Origin: Erysipelotrichales bacterium
GTDB taxonomy: Bacteria; Bacillota_I; Bacilli_A; Erysipelotrichales; Erysipelotrichaceae
NCBI GenBank assembly: GCA_910576855.1
Contig: CAJTJP010000007.1
Coordinates: forward strand, 1-64,000
Direction: 5' to 3'
Length of the DNA: 64,000 nucleotides
Made by a program: the position numbers and the translations under genes. The first letter of the stretch is position 1; the number at the start of each line of letters is the position of its first letter. Below are positions 33,443 through 40,936 of the stretch, in pieces. The notes beneath the pieces are model-generated. The model had not been told where the DNA came from. It ran no database searches and was given only the letters and a program-made list of their open reading frames with translations.

Positions 33443-33592
33443 ATGAACAAAGATAATGAAAACAACACAACAGTCAACATATCCCCTATCGAATCAGAAC
33501 ATCTCGATAAATATCGGAAGCTGAGCGACAGCGAAAAGGAAAACATTGATAGAATTATAGAGATGTGCTTGAAAAGTAAAGAAATGAAATAA
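33443..33592 (+). CDS. Small lysogeny-module protein of 49 residues
   Basis: The ATG at 33443 follows GGGAG. The product is 49 residues, polar and mostly helical (SEHLDKYRKLSDSEKENIDR near the centre). It lies between the SHOCT gene and the paired hairpins before the integrase. Its helical half loosely resembles short XRE-associated or antitoxin-like helical tails, but no family is recognised. Confidence 0.55.
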   Translation: MNKDNENNTTVNISPIESEHLDKYRKLSDSEKENIDRIIEMCLKSKEMK

Positions 33593-33598
33593 AAAAAA

Positions 33599-33690
33599 CT
33601 CCACTGCTACCAACAGTGGAGATGATCGATGCTACCAACATCGATCGGTATAGAAAAATAAGTCCTGACCGACCTATCCTTTTCTATACC
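33599..33690 (+). ncRNA. Twin identical-loop hairpins and a third stem in the integrase leader
   Basis: Two successive hairpins, CTCCACTG/CAGTGGAG (33599-33621) and GATCGATG/CATCGATC (33624-33646), share exactly the same loop CTACCAA closed by the same TG/CA pairs. They are followed at once by a third stem with arms GGTATAGAAAA (33647-33657) and TTTTCTATACC (33680-33690). It ends 32 bases before the integrase start. It looks like a leader RNA or protein-binding RNA element regulating the integrase; alternatively a DNA site for the recombinase. Confidence 0.55.
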
Positions 33691-33721
33691 TACATTTTAT
33701 CAGAAATGGAGGTAAAAAGCA

Positions 33722-34873
33722 ATGGCAGTAAAATCTGATGTACGCTATGTAAATAGTAAACGTGATAAAACAAAGAAAGTGAAGAAAACAACCTATAAAT
33801 GTGAAGGTTCATATGTTGATATGGACGGTGTCCCCCATCGTTATCATAAACGCGGATTTTCAAGTGCTGAAGAAGCAAAAGAGTGGGAAAGAACATTCTT
33901 ATTAAAAGCTACTAATGAGATAAATAACAATATTACTTTTAAGGAGTTATATTTTATATACAAGGATGCTAAGCTATCTAAAATAAAAAGCACATCAATG
34001 TATAAGGTAGATCAAATAGTAAATCTTCACATACTTCCTTATTGGGGTGGGACAAAATTAAACAAAATCACTACCGATAAAGTTGAAAATTGGCAAGCAG
34101 AATTACTTAACATCACCTATTCAAAAAATGGTAATAACATCAAATATGCAAATAGCCATCTTGAACTTATTCAAACTAGATTTAAGACAATTATTAAATT
34201 TGGCATAACAAAAGGATTTATCAACGACATGCGATTAAGTATGTTCGATATTGCAAAAAGAAAAGATGAAATAAAAAAGGAGATGCTTTTTTGGCAGCCT
34301 TATGAGTTTATGGAATTCATTAAAGAGATAGATCAACTCCGTTTTTACACCTTTTTTAATACACTATACTGGTGTGGGTTAAGATCAGGTGAGGCATTGG
34401 CGTTGACTTGGAAAGACATAGATTTGGATAAAAGAATAATAAAAATTAGAAAATCTTACTCAAAACATGGGAAAATTATATCCACTCCTAAAACAGATAA
34501 CAGTATCAGAGATGTTATAATACCGGAGATGTGTTTTAAAGCATTATTACAGCACCATGAGGCACATAAAAAAATAATTGGTTATTGCGACAGCAGATAT
34601 GTGTTCGACTTTGATAAACCATTAGATGATAACTCTATACGTTACGTCAAAAACAGAGCTTGTCAAAAAGCAGGTATCAAACAAATAAGGATACACGATT
34701 TTAGACACTCACACGTATCCCTTTTAATAAATCAAGGATTTAGTCCCTTTGATATTGCAAAGCGGCTGGGGCATACAGTAGAAATGGTTAATAATGTATA
34801 TGGTCATTGGTTCACCGATGCGCAACAAAGCATGGTAGATCGCTTAGATGAAATTTATAAAAACTTGGTGTAA
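33722..34873 (+). CDS. int: Tyrosine site-specific integrase of the prophage
   Basis: A 383-residue lambda-type integrase. Residues 1-60 contain the AP2-like arm-binding domain, residues about 65-170 the SAM-like core-binding domain. The catalytic domain has Arg in CGLRSGEALALTW near residue 222, His-x-x-Arg in HDFRHSHVSLL near 324, LGHT near 347 and the nucleophile Tyr in NNVYGHW near 356. It lies at the right end of the prophage next to the candidate attachment region. AAATGGAGGT precedes the ATG. Confidence 0.93.
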   Translation: MAVKSDVRYVNSKRDKTKKVKKTTYKCEGSYVDMDGVPHRYHKRGFSSAEEAKEWERTFLLKATNEINNNITFKELYFIYKDAKLSKIKSTSMYKVDQIVNLHILPYWGGTKLNKITTDKVENWQAELLNITYSKNGNNIKYANSHLELIQTRFKTIIKFGITKGFINDMRLSMFDIAKRKDEIKKEMLFWQPYEFMEFIKEIDQLRFYTFFNTLYWCGLRSGEALALTWKDIDLDKRIIKIRKSYSKHGKIISTPKTDNSIRDVIIPEMCFKALLQHHEAHKKIIGYCDSRYVFDFDKPLDDNSIRYVKNRACQKAGIKQIRIHDFRHSHVSLLINQGFSPFDIAKRLGHTVEMVNNVYGHWFTDAQQSMVDRLDEIYKNLV

Positions 34874-34939
34874 ATTTGGTGTAAATTTCAAAATCGACTA
34901 TTTAAAAATAGTGAAAAAGGTGTATAAAATGGCGGTTTT

Positions 34940-35030
34940 TTAGTCCTGTTTAATACATTTTAGTACATTCATACTCTCCCACCGTTCCCACCATACAGTG
35001 ATTTAAGCCCATCGTTATGGGCTTTTTTCA
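34940..35030. other. Candidate prophage attachment region (right end) and hairpin
   Basis: Just after the integrase stop is a stretch containing GTTTAATACATTTTAGTAC and CTCCCACCGTTCCCACCA (34971-34994), then a bidirectional hairpin GCCCATCG/CGATGGGC-like (about 35008-35023) with a T run. A second, decayed integrase points toward the same spot from the other side. This is where attR is expected. A tRNA-like CCA end is present but no full tRNA arm, so the host target is uncertain; the matching left end is outside the window. Confidence 0.45.
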
Positions 35031-35076
35031 TTTTTTGTTACTCATCCTTTACTCAAGCGTCTGTTTTTTTTTAGAA

Positions 35077-35328
35077 CTATTCTCTGTCTCTCTTTTTGAA
35101 ATACTTCAAATTCTTTATTCTTTTTTCATGTTCCAAATCACGAATATTGACAAACTGTCCGTAAACTCGTTCAACCATATCCGTAATCTTATGACCCAAA
35201 AACAATGCCACATCCTTTATCTACATCCCCTTCTCCAAAAGATTTACGATTGCCGAGTGACGCATGCCGTGTAATGTGAAATTGCGCTTATACCCATGAA
35301 TAACTTCACTGTTATCCTCTATACCTGT
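35077..35328 (-). pseudogene. Decayed C-terminal fragment of a second tyrosine integrase
   Basis: The minus strand reads TGIEDNSEVIHGYKRN, then FTLHGMRHSAIVNLLEKGM, an in-frame TAG (35221-35223), then IKDVALFLGHKITDMVERVYG and on to a natural stop at 35077. The His-x-x-Arg, LGH and Tyr motifs of tyrosine recombinases are clear, but the N-terminal two thirds is missing and the frame is broken. It faces the intact integrase across the attachment region, evidence of an earlier element integrated at the same site. Confidence 0.8.
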
Positions 35329-35383
35329 TTAATCCAATATATAATAATAGAGAACTGCTCTTTTTATTTATTATGTTGTAGCG

Positions 35384-35389
35384 TATAAT
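35384..35389 (+). promoter_or_regulatory. -10 box of the first Ig-like gene
   Basis: TATAAT at 35384 lies 23 bases before the ATG, with a poor -35. The identical box occurs at 37186 before the second copy, and the upstream 130 bases are nearly identical, so both genes should respond to the same signals. Confidence 0.5.
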
Positions 35390-35412
35390 TATGGTATAAG
35401 AGGGTGTTTAAG

Positions 35413-36324
35413 ATGATAAAAGAGTTATTGAAAAACAGAAAAGTACAATTAGGGATTACCGGTGTTATTCTAGTAGCTGCTGTAGGTGGAGGTTATGCTA
35501 TTTATGAATCAAACAAAGTGAGCATTGACTACACATTAAACAATCATGTTGTAGAATACGGCGAGGATCAAACTAAAATTGATTGGTTGAAGCAAAGTAC
35601 AACAAATGGCAATAAGGTAACAGTCGCAAAATTCGATACTAAAAAAATTGGTGAAACAGACGTAGTATTTACCGTTTGTCTTGATGACACTTGCAAAGAG
35701 TTTTCGCAAAAGCTGGAAATCAAGGACACAAAAAGTCCTGTGATTGAGCTGAAAAAAGAAAAGGCTGAAATTACAGAGGGAGATAAGTTTGATCCCGTAA
35801 GTAATATTGCAAGTGTTAAAGATGTGATTGACGGCGATATTAAGAAAAGCGATGATAAGAAATTGACAAAAAATGGATATATCATTACAAGCAATGTGAA
35901 TGCCAAGAAGGCAGGAAGTTACAAAGTGAAAATCATTGCTTATGACGTAAACGGAAACAAAACGGAAAAAGAATATGCTGTTACGGTTAAGGAAAAACCA
36001 GAGGAACCAAAGCCGAGCCAAAACCAGACACAACAGCAGAAACCACAGACAAACTATACACCGCCCACTACTTCACAAAATCAAGGAAGTGCAAAACCGT
36101 CTACAAGCAGTAAACCGTCTAACAATCAGCAAACACAAACGTGTGTAGCTAATGGACAGTGGCGCTCGACAGGAAATAGTGGTTATGCTGGATATGATTA
36201 TGATGAAGTATTTCAATGGGGCGAGGAACATTGTCCTGAAAATCATGGATATGCTGTTATAACTGTTCATGATATTTGTGGTAAAGAAGCATGGTCTGTG
36301 TCGTTTTATCCACTAAGGCAGTAA
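35413..36324 (+). CDS. Membrane-anchored Ig-like surface protein, copy A
   Basis: About 303 residues. ATG 35413 follows AGAGGG at good spacing; a GTG at 35404 is possible. After a basic start comes one transmembrane helix (LGITGVILVAAVGGGYAIY), then two Ig-like beta domains (residues about 30-105 and 110-195; the second is DUF5011-like, ending in AYDVNGNKTEKEYAVTVKE), a Pro/Gln/Ser/Thr-rich linker and a C-terminal domain with cysteines (TCVANGQWRS to ITVHDICG). It is expected to be anchored in the membrane and exposed outside. The partner and function are unknown. A near-copy lies 1.8 kb away. Confidence 0.75.
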   Translation: MIKELLKNRKVQLGITGVILVAAVGGGYAIYESNKVSIDYTLNNHVVEYGEDQTKIDWLKQSTTNGNKVTVAKFDTKKIGETDVVFTVCLDDTCKEFSQKLEIKDTKSPVIELKKEKAEITEGDKFDPVSNIASVKDVIDGDIKKSDDKKLTKNGYIITSNVNAKKAGSYKVKIIAYDVNGNKTEKEYAVTVKEKPEEPKPSQNQTQQQKPQTNYTPPTTSQNQGSAKPSTSSKPSNNQQTQTCVANGQWRSTGNSGYAGYDYDEVFQWGEEHCPENHGYAVITVHDICGKEAWSVSFYPLRQ

Positions 36325-36345
36325 TTAAACAACTACATTATAAAG

Positions 36346-36370
36346 GAAACTCTTTACAGGGTTTCTTTTT
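36346..36370 (+). terminator. Terminator after copy A
   Basis: GAAACTCT and AGGGTTTC arms with a 4-base loop, followed by a T run. The same element follows copy B at 38140-38166. Confidence 0.7.
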
Positions 36371-36402
36371 TATATAGATTAAAAATAAAGGAGGAACAAG
36401 CA

Positions 36403-36480
36403 TTGAAAAGAATTAAAAACATATTGAACAAGGTAAGTAATTCATTTCTTGCCTTTTTTCTTGTGGCGACCAGTTTATAA
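36403..36480 (+). CDS. Tiny hydrophobic peptide (25 residues), copy A
   Basis: A TTG start 7 bases after AAAGGAGG opens a 25-residue frame: basic start (MKRIKNILNKVSNS) then a hydrophobic end (FLAFFLVATSL). The stop is a TAA at a place where copy B has TCA and reads 6 residues further. It lies behind a terminator, so it needs read-through or its own promoter. It resembles a signal peptide alone, a peptide pheromone precursor or a membrane-active peptide. Function is unknown. Confidence 0.5.
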   Translation: MKRIKNILNKVSNSFLAFFLVATSL

Positions 36481-36586
36481 CTATCAATAAAAATCTAAAA
36501 AAATAATGAAAAAGAATTGATTTTTCCAAATATTAAGCATATAATAATAACGAACAGAACAAGCACAGTGATGCGCTTGCAACAGA

Positions 36587-36617
36587 AAAGGAAGGTGTTG
36601 GAGCACCTTCCTTTTTT
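36587..36617. terminator. Bidirectional hairpin terminator
   Basis: AAGGAAGGTG and CACCTTCCTT arms are followed by T on the plus strand and preceded by A, so it can act on both strands. It would end both the small peptide transcript and the minus-strand small ORF to its right. Confidence 0.65.
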
Positions 36618-36644
36618 TACTTATTCTTTCAGCACATCATCATG

Positions 36645-36707
36645 TTAATTCTTTAGTTCTTTGATAATCAGAAGAATGACAACTAGTGTCAAAAATTCTG
36701 CGTACAT
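36645..36707 (-). CDS. Possible Fst/holin-like type I toxin peptide (20 residues)
   Basis: A 20-codon minus-strand frame encodes MYAEFLTLVVILLIIKELKN. A single hydrophobic helix with basic tail and a start like the Y-E-x-L-x-L of Fst/holin-like toxins is present. It is followed by the bidirectional terminator and preceded by an imperfect hairpin (36783-36803, GAGGT/ACCTC arms) that could belong to an antisense control RNA. No ribosome site is clear, so it may be decayed. Confidence 0.35.
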   Translation of the reverse strand: MYAEFLTLVVILLIIKELKN

Positions 36708-36709
36708 TG

Positions 36710-37042
36710 AACAGATTACAACACAATGGTGCGCTTACTTGAATATGTTCTGCCATGTTATACCTATCGGTGGTTTTCAATCGAGGTGGCATAAGCCATA
36801 CCTCCCTGCCATTTTTCAATGGCTCCTATATTATACTTCATCTTACAAATTTTTTTAAGTAATTCATGTAATAAAAACACTTATATAAGAAATGCTAATT
36901 CATAAATATTTAGCATGAATTTACATTTTTATAAATTATACGTAAAACACACATCTATACATCCAGTACAATCAACGATATAATTTCATCACATAGGAAC
37001 ATAAAAAGTATATAACTCCCACAATAAACATACAAAAGAAAA
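36710..37042. other. Non-coding spacer between the two cassettes
   Basis: About 330 AT-rich bases without a convincing gene. It holds the imperfect hairpin at 36783-36803 and otherwise nothing I recognise. The second duplication copy starts at its right edge. Confidence 0.5.
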
Positions 37043-37130
37043 TATTTACGGCTACCGAGTGACGCATGCCATGTAATGTGATATTGCGCTTATACCCATG
37101 AATAACTTCACTGTTATCCTCTATACCTGT
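37043..37130 (-). pseudogene. Shorter duplicate of the integrase fragment
   Basis: The minus strand repeats VIHGYKRN-x-TLHGMRHSVA and then diverges abruptly near 37043. It marks where the left border of the duplicated block was joined, and shows the duplication happened after the second integrase had been placed there. Confidence 0.65.
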
Positions 37131-37214
37131 TTAATCCAATATATAATAATAGAGAACTGCTCTTTTTATTTATTATGTTGTAGCGTATAATTATGGTATA
37201 AGAGGGTGTTTAAG

Positions 37215-38123
37215 ATGATAAAAGAGTTATTGAAAAACAGAAAAGTACAATTAGGGATTACCGGTGTTATTCTAGTAGCTGCTGTAGGTGGAGGTTATGC
37301 TATTTATGAATCAAACAAAGTGAGCATTGACTACACATTAAACAATCATGTTGTAGAATACGGCGAGGATCAAACTAAAATTGATTGGTTGAAGCAAAGT
37401 ACAACAAATGGCAATAAGGTAACAGCTGCAAAATTCGATACTAAAAAAATTGGTGAAACAGACGTAATATTTACCGTTTGTCTTGATGACACTTGCAAAG
37501 AGTTTTCGCAAAAGCTGGAAATCAAGGACACAAAAAGTCCTGTGATTGAGCTGAAAAAAGAAAAGGCTGAAATTACAGAGGGAGATAAGTTTGATCCCGT
37601 AAGTAATATTGCAAGTGTTAAAGATGTGATTGACGGCGAAATCAAAAAAAGCGATGATAAGAAACTAACTAAGAACGGCTATCTGATTGACAGCAATGTT
37701 GATTCAAAGAAAGCAGGAAATTACAAAGTGAAAATCATTGCTTATGACGTAAACGGAAACAAAACAGAAAAAGAATATGCTGTTACGGTTAAGGAAAAAC
37801 CAGAGGAACCAAAACCGAATCAAACGCAACAGCAACAGAAACCACAGACAAACTATACTCCGCCCACTACATCACAAAATCAAGGCAGTACAAAGCCGTC
37901 AGCAAGCAATAAGCCATCTAACAATCAAACACAAACGTGTGTAGCTAACGGACAGTGGCGCTCGACTGGTAATAGTGGAGTGGCATTTTATACAGAAGCA
38001 GAAGCAGATGCATGGGTAGAAGCTAATTGCGATTGGGAAAATTATGCTGCTTCCATTATAACTGTGCATGATATTTGTGGGGTTAAAGGTTTTTCTGTAA
38101 GCTTTACACCATTAAAAAAATGA
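37215..38123 (+). CDS. Membrane-anchored Ig-like surface protein, copy B
   Basis: About 302 residues with the same layout as copy A: transmembrane start, two Ig-like domains, PQT-rich linker and a cysteine-bearing C-terminal domain. The first 140 residues differ from copy A at only about three positions, while the C-terminal domain reads VAFYTEAEADAWVEANCDWE in place of copy A's YAGYDYDEVFQWGEEHCPEN; both keep ITVHDICG and end SVSF-x-PL. Conserved anchor plus changed tip suggests selection or recombination on the exposed end. Start, ribosome site and promoter match copy A. Confidence 0.75.
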   Translation: MIKELLKNRKVQLGITGVILVAAVGGGYAIYESNKVSIDYTLNNHVVEYGEDQTKIDWLKQSTTNGNKVTAAKFDTKKIGETDVIFTVCLDDTCKEFSQKLEIKDTKSPVIELKKEKAEITEGDKFDPVSNIASVKDVIDGEIKKSDDKKLTKNGYLIDSNVDSKKAGNYKVKIIAYDVNGNKTEKEYAVTVKEKPEEPKPNQTQQQQKPQTNYTPPTTSQNQGSTKPSASNKPSNNQTQTCVANGQWRSTGNSGVAFYTEAEADAWVEANCDWENYAASIITVHDICGVKGFSVSFTPLKK

Positions 38124-38139
38124 AATTCAATTTTCAAGA

Positions 38140-38166
38140 GAAACTCTATAAAGGGTTTCTTTTTTA
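38140..38166 (+). terminator. Terminator after copy B
   Basis: GAAACTCT, a short AT loop and AGGGTTTC with a T run, the duplicate of the element at 36346-36370. Confidence 0.7.
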
Positions 38167-38196
38167 TATAGATTGTATAAGAAGGAGGAACAAACA

Positions 38197-38292
38197 TTGA
38201 AAAAATTAAAAAATATATTGAACAAGGCAAGTAACTCATTTCTTACCTTTTTTCTTGTGGCGACAAGTTTATCACTATCAATAAAAATCTAA
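38197..38292 (+). CDS. Tiny hydrophobic peptide (31 residues), copy B
   Basis: A TTG start 7 bases after AAGGAGG encodes MKKLKNILNKASNSFLTFFL and VATSLSLSIKI. Compared with copy A the residue changes are conservative (R to K, V to A, A to T) and the reading frame is longer by six residues. Preservation of frame and of the strong ribosome site in both copies suggests that it is translated. Function is unknown; a basic-amphipathic, then hydrophobic layout is like a signal peptide or small membrane-active peptide. Confidence 0.55.
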   Translation: MKKLKNILNKASNSFLTFFLVATSLSLSIKI

Positions 38293-38459
38293 AAAACAAT
38301 GAAAAAGAATTAACTTTTTTCAAATACTAAGCATATGGTAAAGTGTTGAAATGGTAAGTAGACCAACAAAAAAGAGTGAACATCCGCTCACTCCATTCTT
38401 GCTATGATACTTGCTTACTGCTTTTTAGTATTTCATAATCATTCAGCAAAAACAGCAAA

Positions 38460-38488
38460 GATGCCCTCTTTTCCAAGGACATCCTTTT
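38460..38488 (-). terminator. Probable terminator of feoAB
   Basis: On the minus strand GATGTCC and GGGCATC arms around a purine-rich loop lie just after the feoB stop. The T run is weak, so this is a moderate call. Confidence 0.5.
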
Positions 38489-38503
38489 ATTCGAATGAAT
38501 TTA

Positions 38504-40600
38504 CTACATAAATAAACCGGCAATATGTGAAACCAAGAAACAGATGATCATCCCGACTGCCGTAGGAATCACAAATGACAATGCTGTCCATTTCCAACTG
38601 CCTGTTTCTTTTTTAATCGTCCACAGCGTAGTCGCACAAGGAAAATGAATGAGTGAAAACAGCATTGTACAGACAGCGGTAATCCATGTCCATCCATTGC
38701 TTACCAACAAATCCTTTATAGCCGTTAAGTTATCCATTTCCATCATATATGACGATGACATATATGCCATAATTATGATCGGCACAACGATTTCATTTGC
38801 CGGAAAACCTAAGATAAATGCTAATAGAATCACTCCGTCTAGACCTAATTGTCGCGCAAACGGGTCAAGGAAATCGGAAATGATTACTAATAATGTCTGA
38901 TCCTGTATCGTGATATTCGCAAACAACCAAATTAATGCACCGGCAGGAATTGCAACACTGATTGCCCGACCGAGTACAAATAATGTACGATCAAATATAG
39001 AGCGAACAATTACCTTTGCGAACTGCGGCTTGCGATACGGCGGTAACTCTAATGTAAAAGCAGACGGTACGCCCTTTAATAACGTCATACTTAAGAGACT
39101 CGATACCCAAAAGGTTAGAATAATCCCCAACAGAATCGTACCTGTCAGCAACAGTGCCGATACAATACCACTCCAAGGTGCTGCCAGCATACCGGCAAAA
39201 AACATCGTAATGATCGCAATCAGAGTTGGATAACGTCCGTTGCAAGGAACAAAATTATTGGTCAAGATTGCAATCAGGCGCTCTCGCGGTGAATCGATAA
39301 TCCGACAACCGCTGACACCGACAGCATTACAACCAAATCCCATACTCATAGTAAGTGCCTGCTTCCCGCACGCCTTCGCTTTACGAAAATAACCGTCAAG
39401 ATTAAACGCTACGCGCGGTAAATAACCAAAATCCTCAAGAATCGTAAATAACGGAAAAAATATTGCCATCGGCGGTAACATAACCGATATGACCCAAGCC
39501 GATGTTTTATATACACCATCCATCAAAATTGCTCGTACTGTCTCATTCATACCGATCTCATGAAACCACGTATTCAGCTTACCTTCGATGATATGAAAAC
39601 CATCAGTCAACAGTTCACTTGGCACATTGGCGGCTGATATTGTTATCCAAAAAATGAGCCCCAATAATGCAATCATCAATAATATTCCCCACACCTTGTG
39701 TGTAACAATCCGATCAATTTTACGATCTTTTTCATAATAATCTGCCTGTTGATAAGTAATACATTCATTCGCAATGTGTAAAGCTTTTTGATTAATTGCA
39801 TCGACAATCGAATCCTCTAATTGATCATAAACACCGCCATTCTTTAACTGCTTAATTTCCTGTTCAACAATCGTTTGAACTGCTTCTTTATTTTTAACAC
39901 ACTGATAGAATTGTTGATTACCTTCCAGCAGTTTAATCGCAATAAATCGCTCTTGCAGCTGCTTTTTTTGAATCACTTTACTGATATGAGTGATTGCCTG
40001 CTCAATCATTGGCGAATAATCAACAGGCGGGCGATGCGTATCCCCTTTTTTCATCCCACATCGCATCACCGCCTCTTTCAACTCATCTAAACCGACAGCG
40101 CTTCTCGCACTCATTAATACGACCTCAACCCCTAAGGCTTGTTCCAGTTTTTCCTTATGAATTATGATATTTTTCTTATTAGCCTCATCACAAAGATTGG
40201 CACATACAACTACCTTATCAGTAATTTCTAAGGTCTGTAACACTAAATTCAGATTACGTTCTAAGCACGTACTGTCACACACTACAACACAAACATCACA
40301 AGGAGAAAAGCAAATATAATCACGTGTTACCTCTTCCTCTCGAGAATGCGCCAGTAATGAATAGGTTCCCGGCAGATCAATCATTTCATGGGATTTTTGA
40401 TGATGAAGAAAGCTCCCGCGTGCCAGCGCTACGGTTTTCCCGGGCCAATTCCCCGTATGCTGATGCATTCCTGTCAAAGCATTAAACACCGTGCTTTTTC
40501 CAACATTAGGATTGCCGATCAATGCAATGGTATAACCTTTATTTTCATTTAAATAGGCCTCATTTAACTGTTCATTTACTGCCATTAGCTTACTAAACAT
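38504..40600 (-). CDS. feoB: Ferrous iron transporter B
   Basis: A 698-residue FeoB. The N-terminal G domain has GNPNVGKSTVFN near residue 29, a T-x-x-x-N-W-P-G-K-T switch region and DLPGTYSL (G3), followed by the helical GDI-like domain and about eight transmembrane helices with the two Gate motifs (FNLDGYFRKAKACGKQALTMSMGFGCNAVGVSGCRI includes the conserved Cys). It imports Fe(II) across the membrane. It follows feoA by 3 bases, so the two are one operon; no feoC is seen. Confidence 0.95.
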   Translation of the reverse strand: MFSKLMAVNEQLNEAYLNENKGYTIALIGNPNVGKSTVFNALTGMHQHTGNWPGKTVALARGSFLHHQKSHEMIDLPGTYSLLAHSREEEVTRDYICFSPCDVCVVVCDSTCLERNLNLVLQTLEITDKVVVCANLCDEANKKNIIIHKEKLEQALGVEVVLMSARSAVGLDELKEAVMRCGMKKGDTHRPPVDYSPMIEQAITHISKVIQKKQLQERFIAIKLLEGNQQFYQCVKNKEAVQTIVEQEIKQLKNGGVYDQLEDSIVDAINQKALHIANECITYQQADYYEKDRKIDRIVTHKVWGILLMIALLGLIFWITISAANVPSELLTDGFHIIEGKLNTWFHEIGMNETVRAILMDGVYKTSAWVISVMLPPMAIFFPLFTILEDFGYLPRVAFNLDGYFRKAKACGKQALTMSMGFGCNAVGVSGCRIIDSPRERLIAILTNNFVPCNGRYPTLIAIITMFFAGMLAAPWSGIVSALLLTGTILLGIILTFWVSSLLSMTLLKGVPSAFTLELPPYRKPQFAKVIVRSIFDRTLFVLGRAISVAIPAGALIWLFANITIQDQTLLVIISDFLDPFARQLGLDGVILLAFILGFPANEIVVPIIIMAYMSSSYMMEMDNLTAIKDLLVSNGWTWITAVCTMLFSLIHFPCATTLWTIKKETGSWKWTALSFVIPTAVGMIICFLVSHIAGLFM

Positions 40601-40603
40601 ACC

Positions 40604-40837
40604 CTACCCCCTTTGTTCCACAATAATCTCACTGCTTTCACTGTCTCGCAGCGCAATTAATGTTCCCTTTATGAAATATGCTCGCATATAGCCTGACGGT
40701 GATGTATGAACCGGTTCAATTACGGTATTCGGTAAAATCCCTAAATCTAACAGTCTTCTGCGTATGCTACCTTGAACCTTTAATTCTTTGATGATGGCTT
40801 CGGTATTCAACTTTACCTCTTGCAAAGTCATAGACAT
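40604..40837 (-). CDS. feoA: Ferrous iron transport protein A
   Basis: A 77-residue FeoA, an SH3-like small protein (SIRRRLLDLGILPNTVIEPVHTSPSG and a final LIALRDSESSEIIVE) that supports FeoB. The start ATG is preceded by AAGGGGGAATG-like sequence at close spacing. It is the first gene of the feo operon with a good promoter upstream. Iron regulation is expected for the family, but I see no clear Fur or DtxR box. Confidence 0.9.
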   Translation of the reverse strand: MSMTLQEVKLNTEAIIKELKVQGSIRRRLLDLGILPNTVIEPVHTSPSGYMRAYFIKGTLIALRDSESSEIIVEQRG

Positions 40838-40856
40838 TCCCCCTTGATATACCGTA

Positions 40857-40885
40857 TGTATACCTATAGAATCTGTCTATCACAA
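40857..40885 (-). promoter_or_regulatory. feoAB promoter
   Basis: On the minus strand TTGTGA (40880-40885) and TATACA (40857-40862) are separated by exactly 17 bases and lie 20 bases before feoA. An imperfect TATAC repeat near the -10 is the only possible operator. Confidence 0.6.
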
Positions 40886-40907
40886 ATACCCATTTGTATC
40901 TTATGCA

Positions 40908-40933
40908 TAGAAAAAGAGATGGTTTTCATCTCT
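40908..40933 (-). terminator. Terminator of the HAD phosphatase gene
   Basis: AAGAGATG, a short A-rich loop, CATCTCTT and a T run on the minus strand, right after the gene. Confidence 0.7.
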
Positions 40934-40936
40934 TGT

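Larger units (their letters stand above)
35241..36510. repeat. First copy of a ~1.25 kb imperfect duplication
   Basis: This block is repeated 1,802 bases to the right (37043-38320). It spans the end of the integrase fragment, the promoter, the Ig-like gene, a terminator and a small peptide gene. Identity is near total from the promoter through about half of the gene, then falls, especially in the last 45 codons. Confidence 0.85.
37043..38320. repeat. Second copy of the ~1.25 kb imperfect duplication
   Basis: It repeats 35241-36510 at an offset of 1,802 bases. Base changes are few up to about residue 140 of the gene and then become common, with the last 45 codons quite different. Confidence 0.85.

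Noticed and set aside
34971-34994. A tRNA gene 3-prime end at the attachment region
   Set aside because: There is a CCA-like end, but no T-arm or acceptor partner can be built, so I call only a candidate attachment site.
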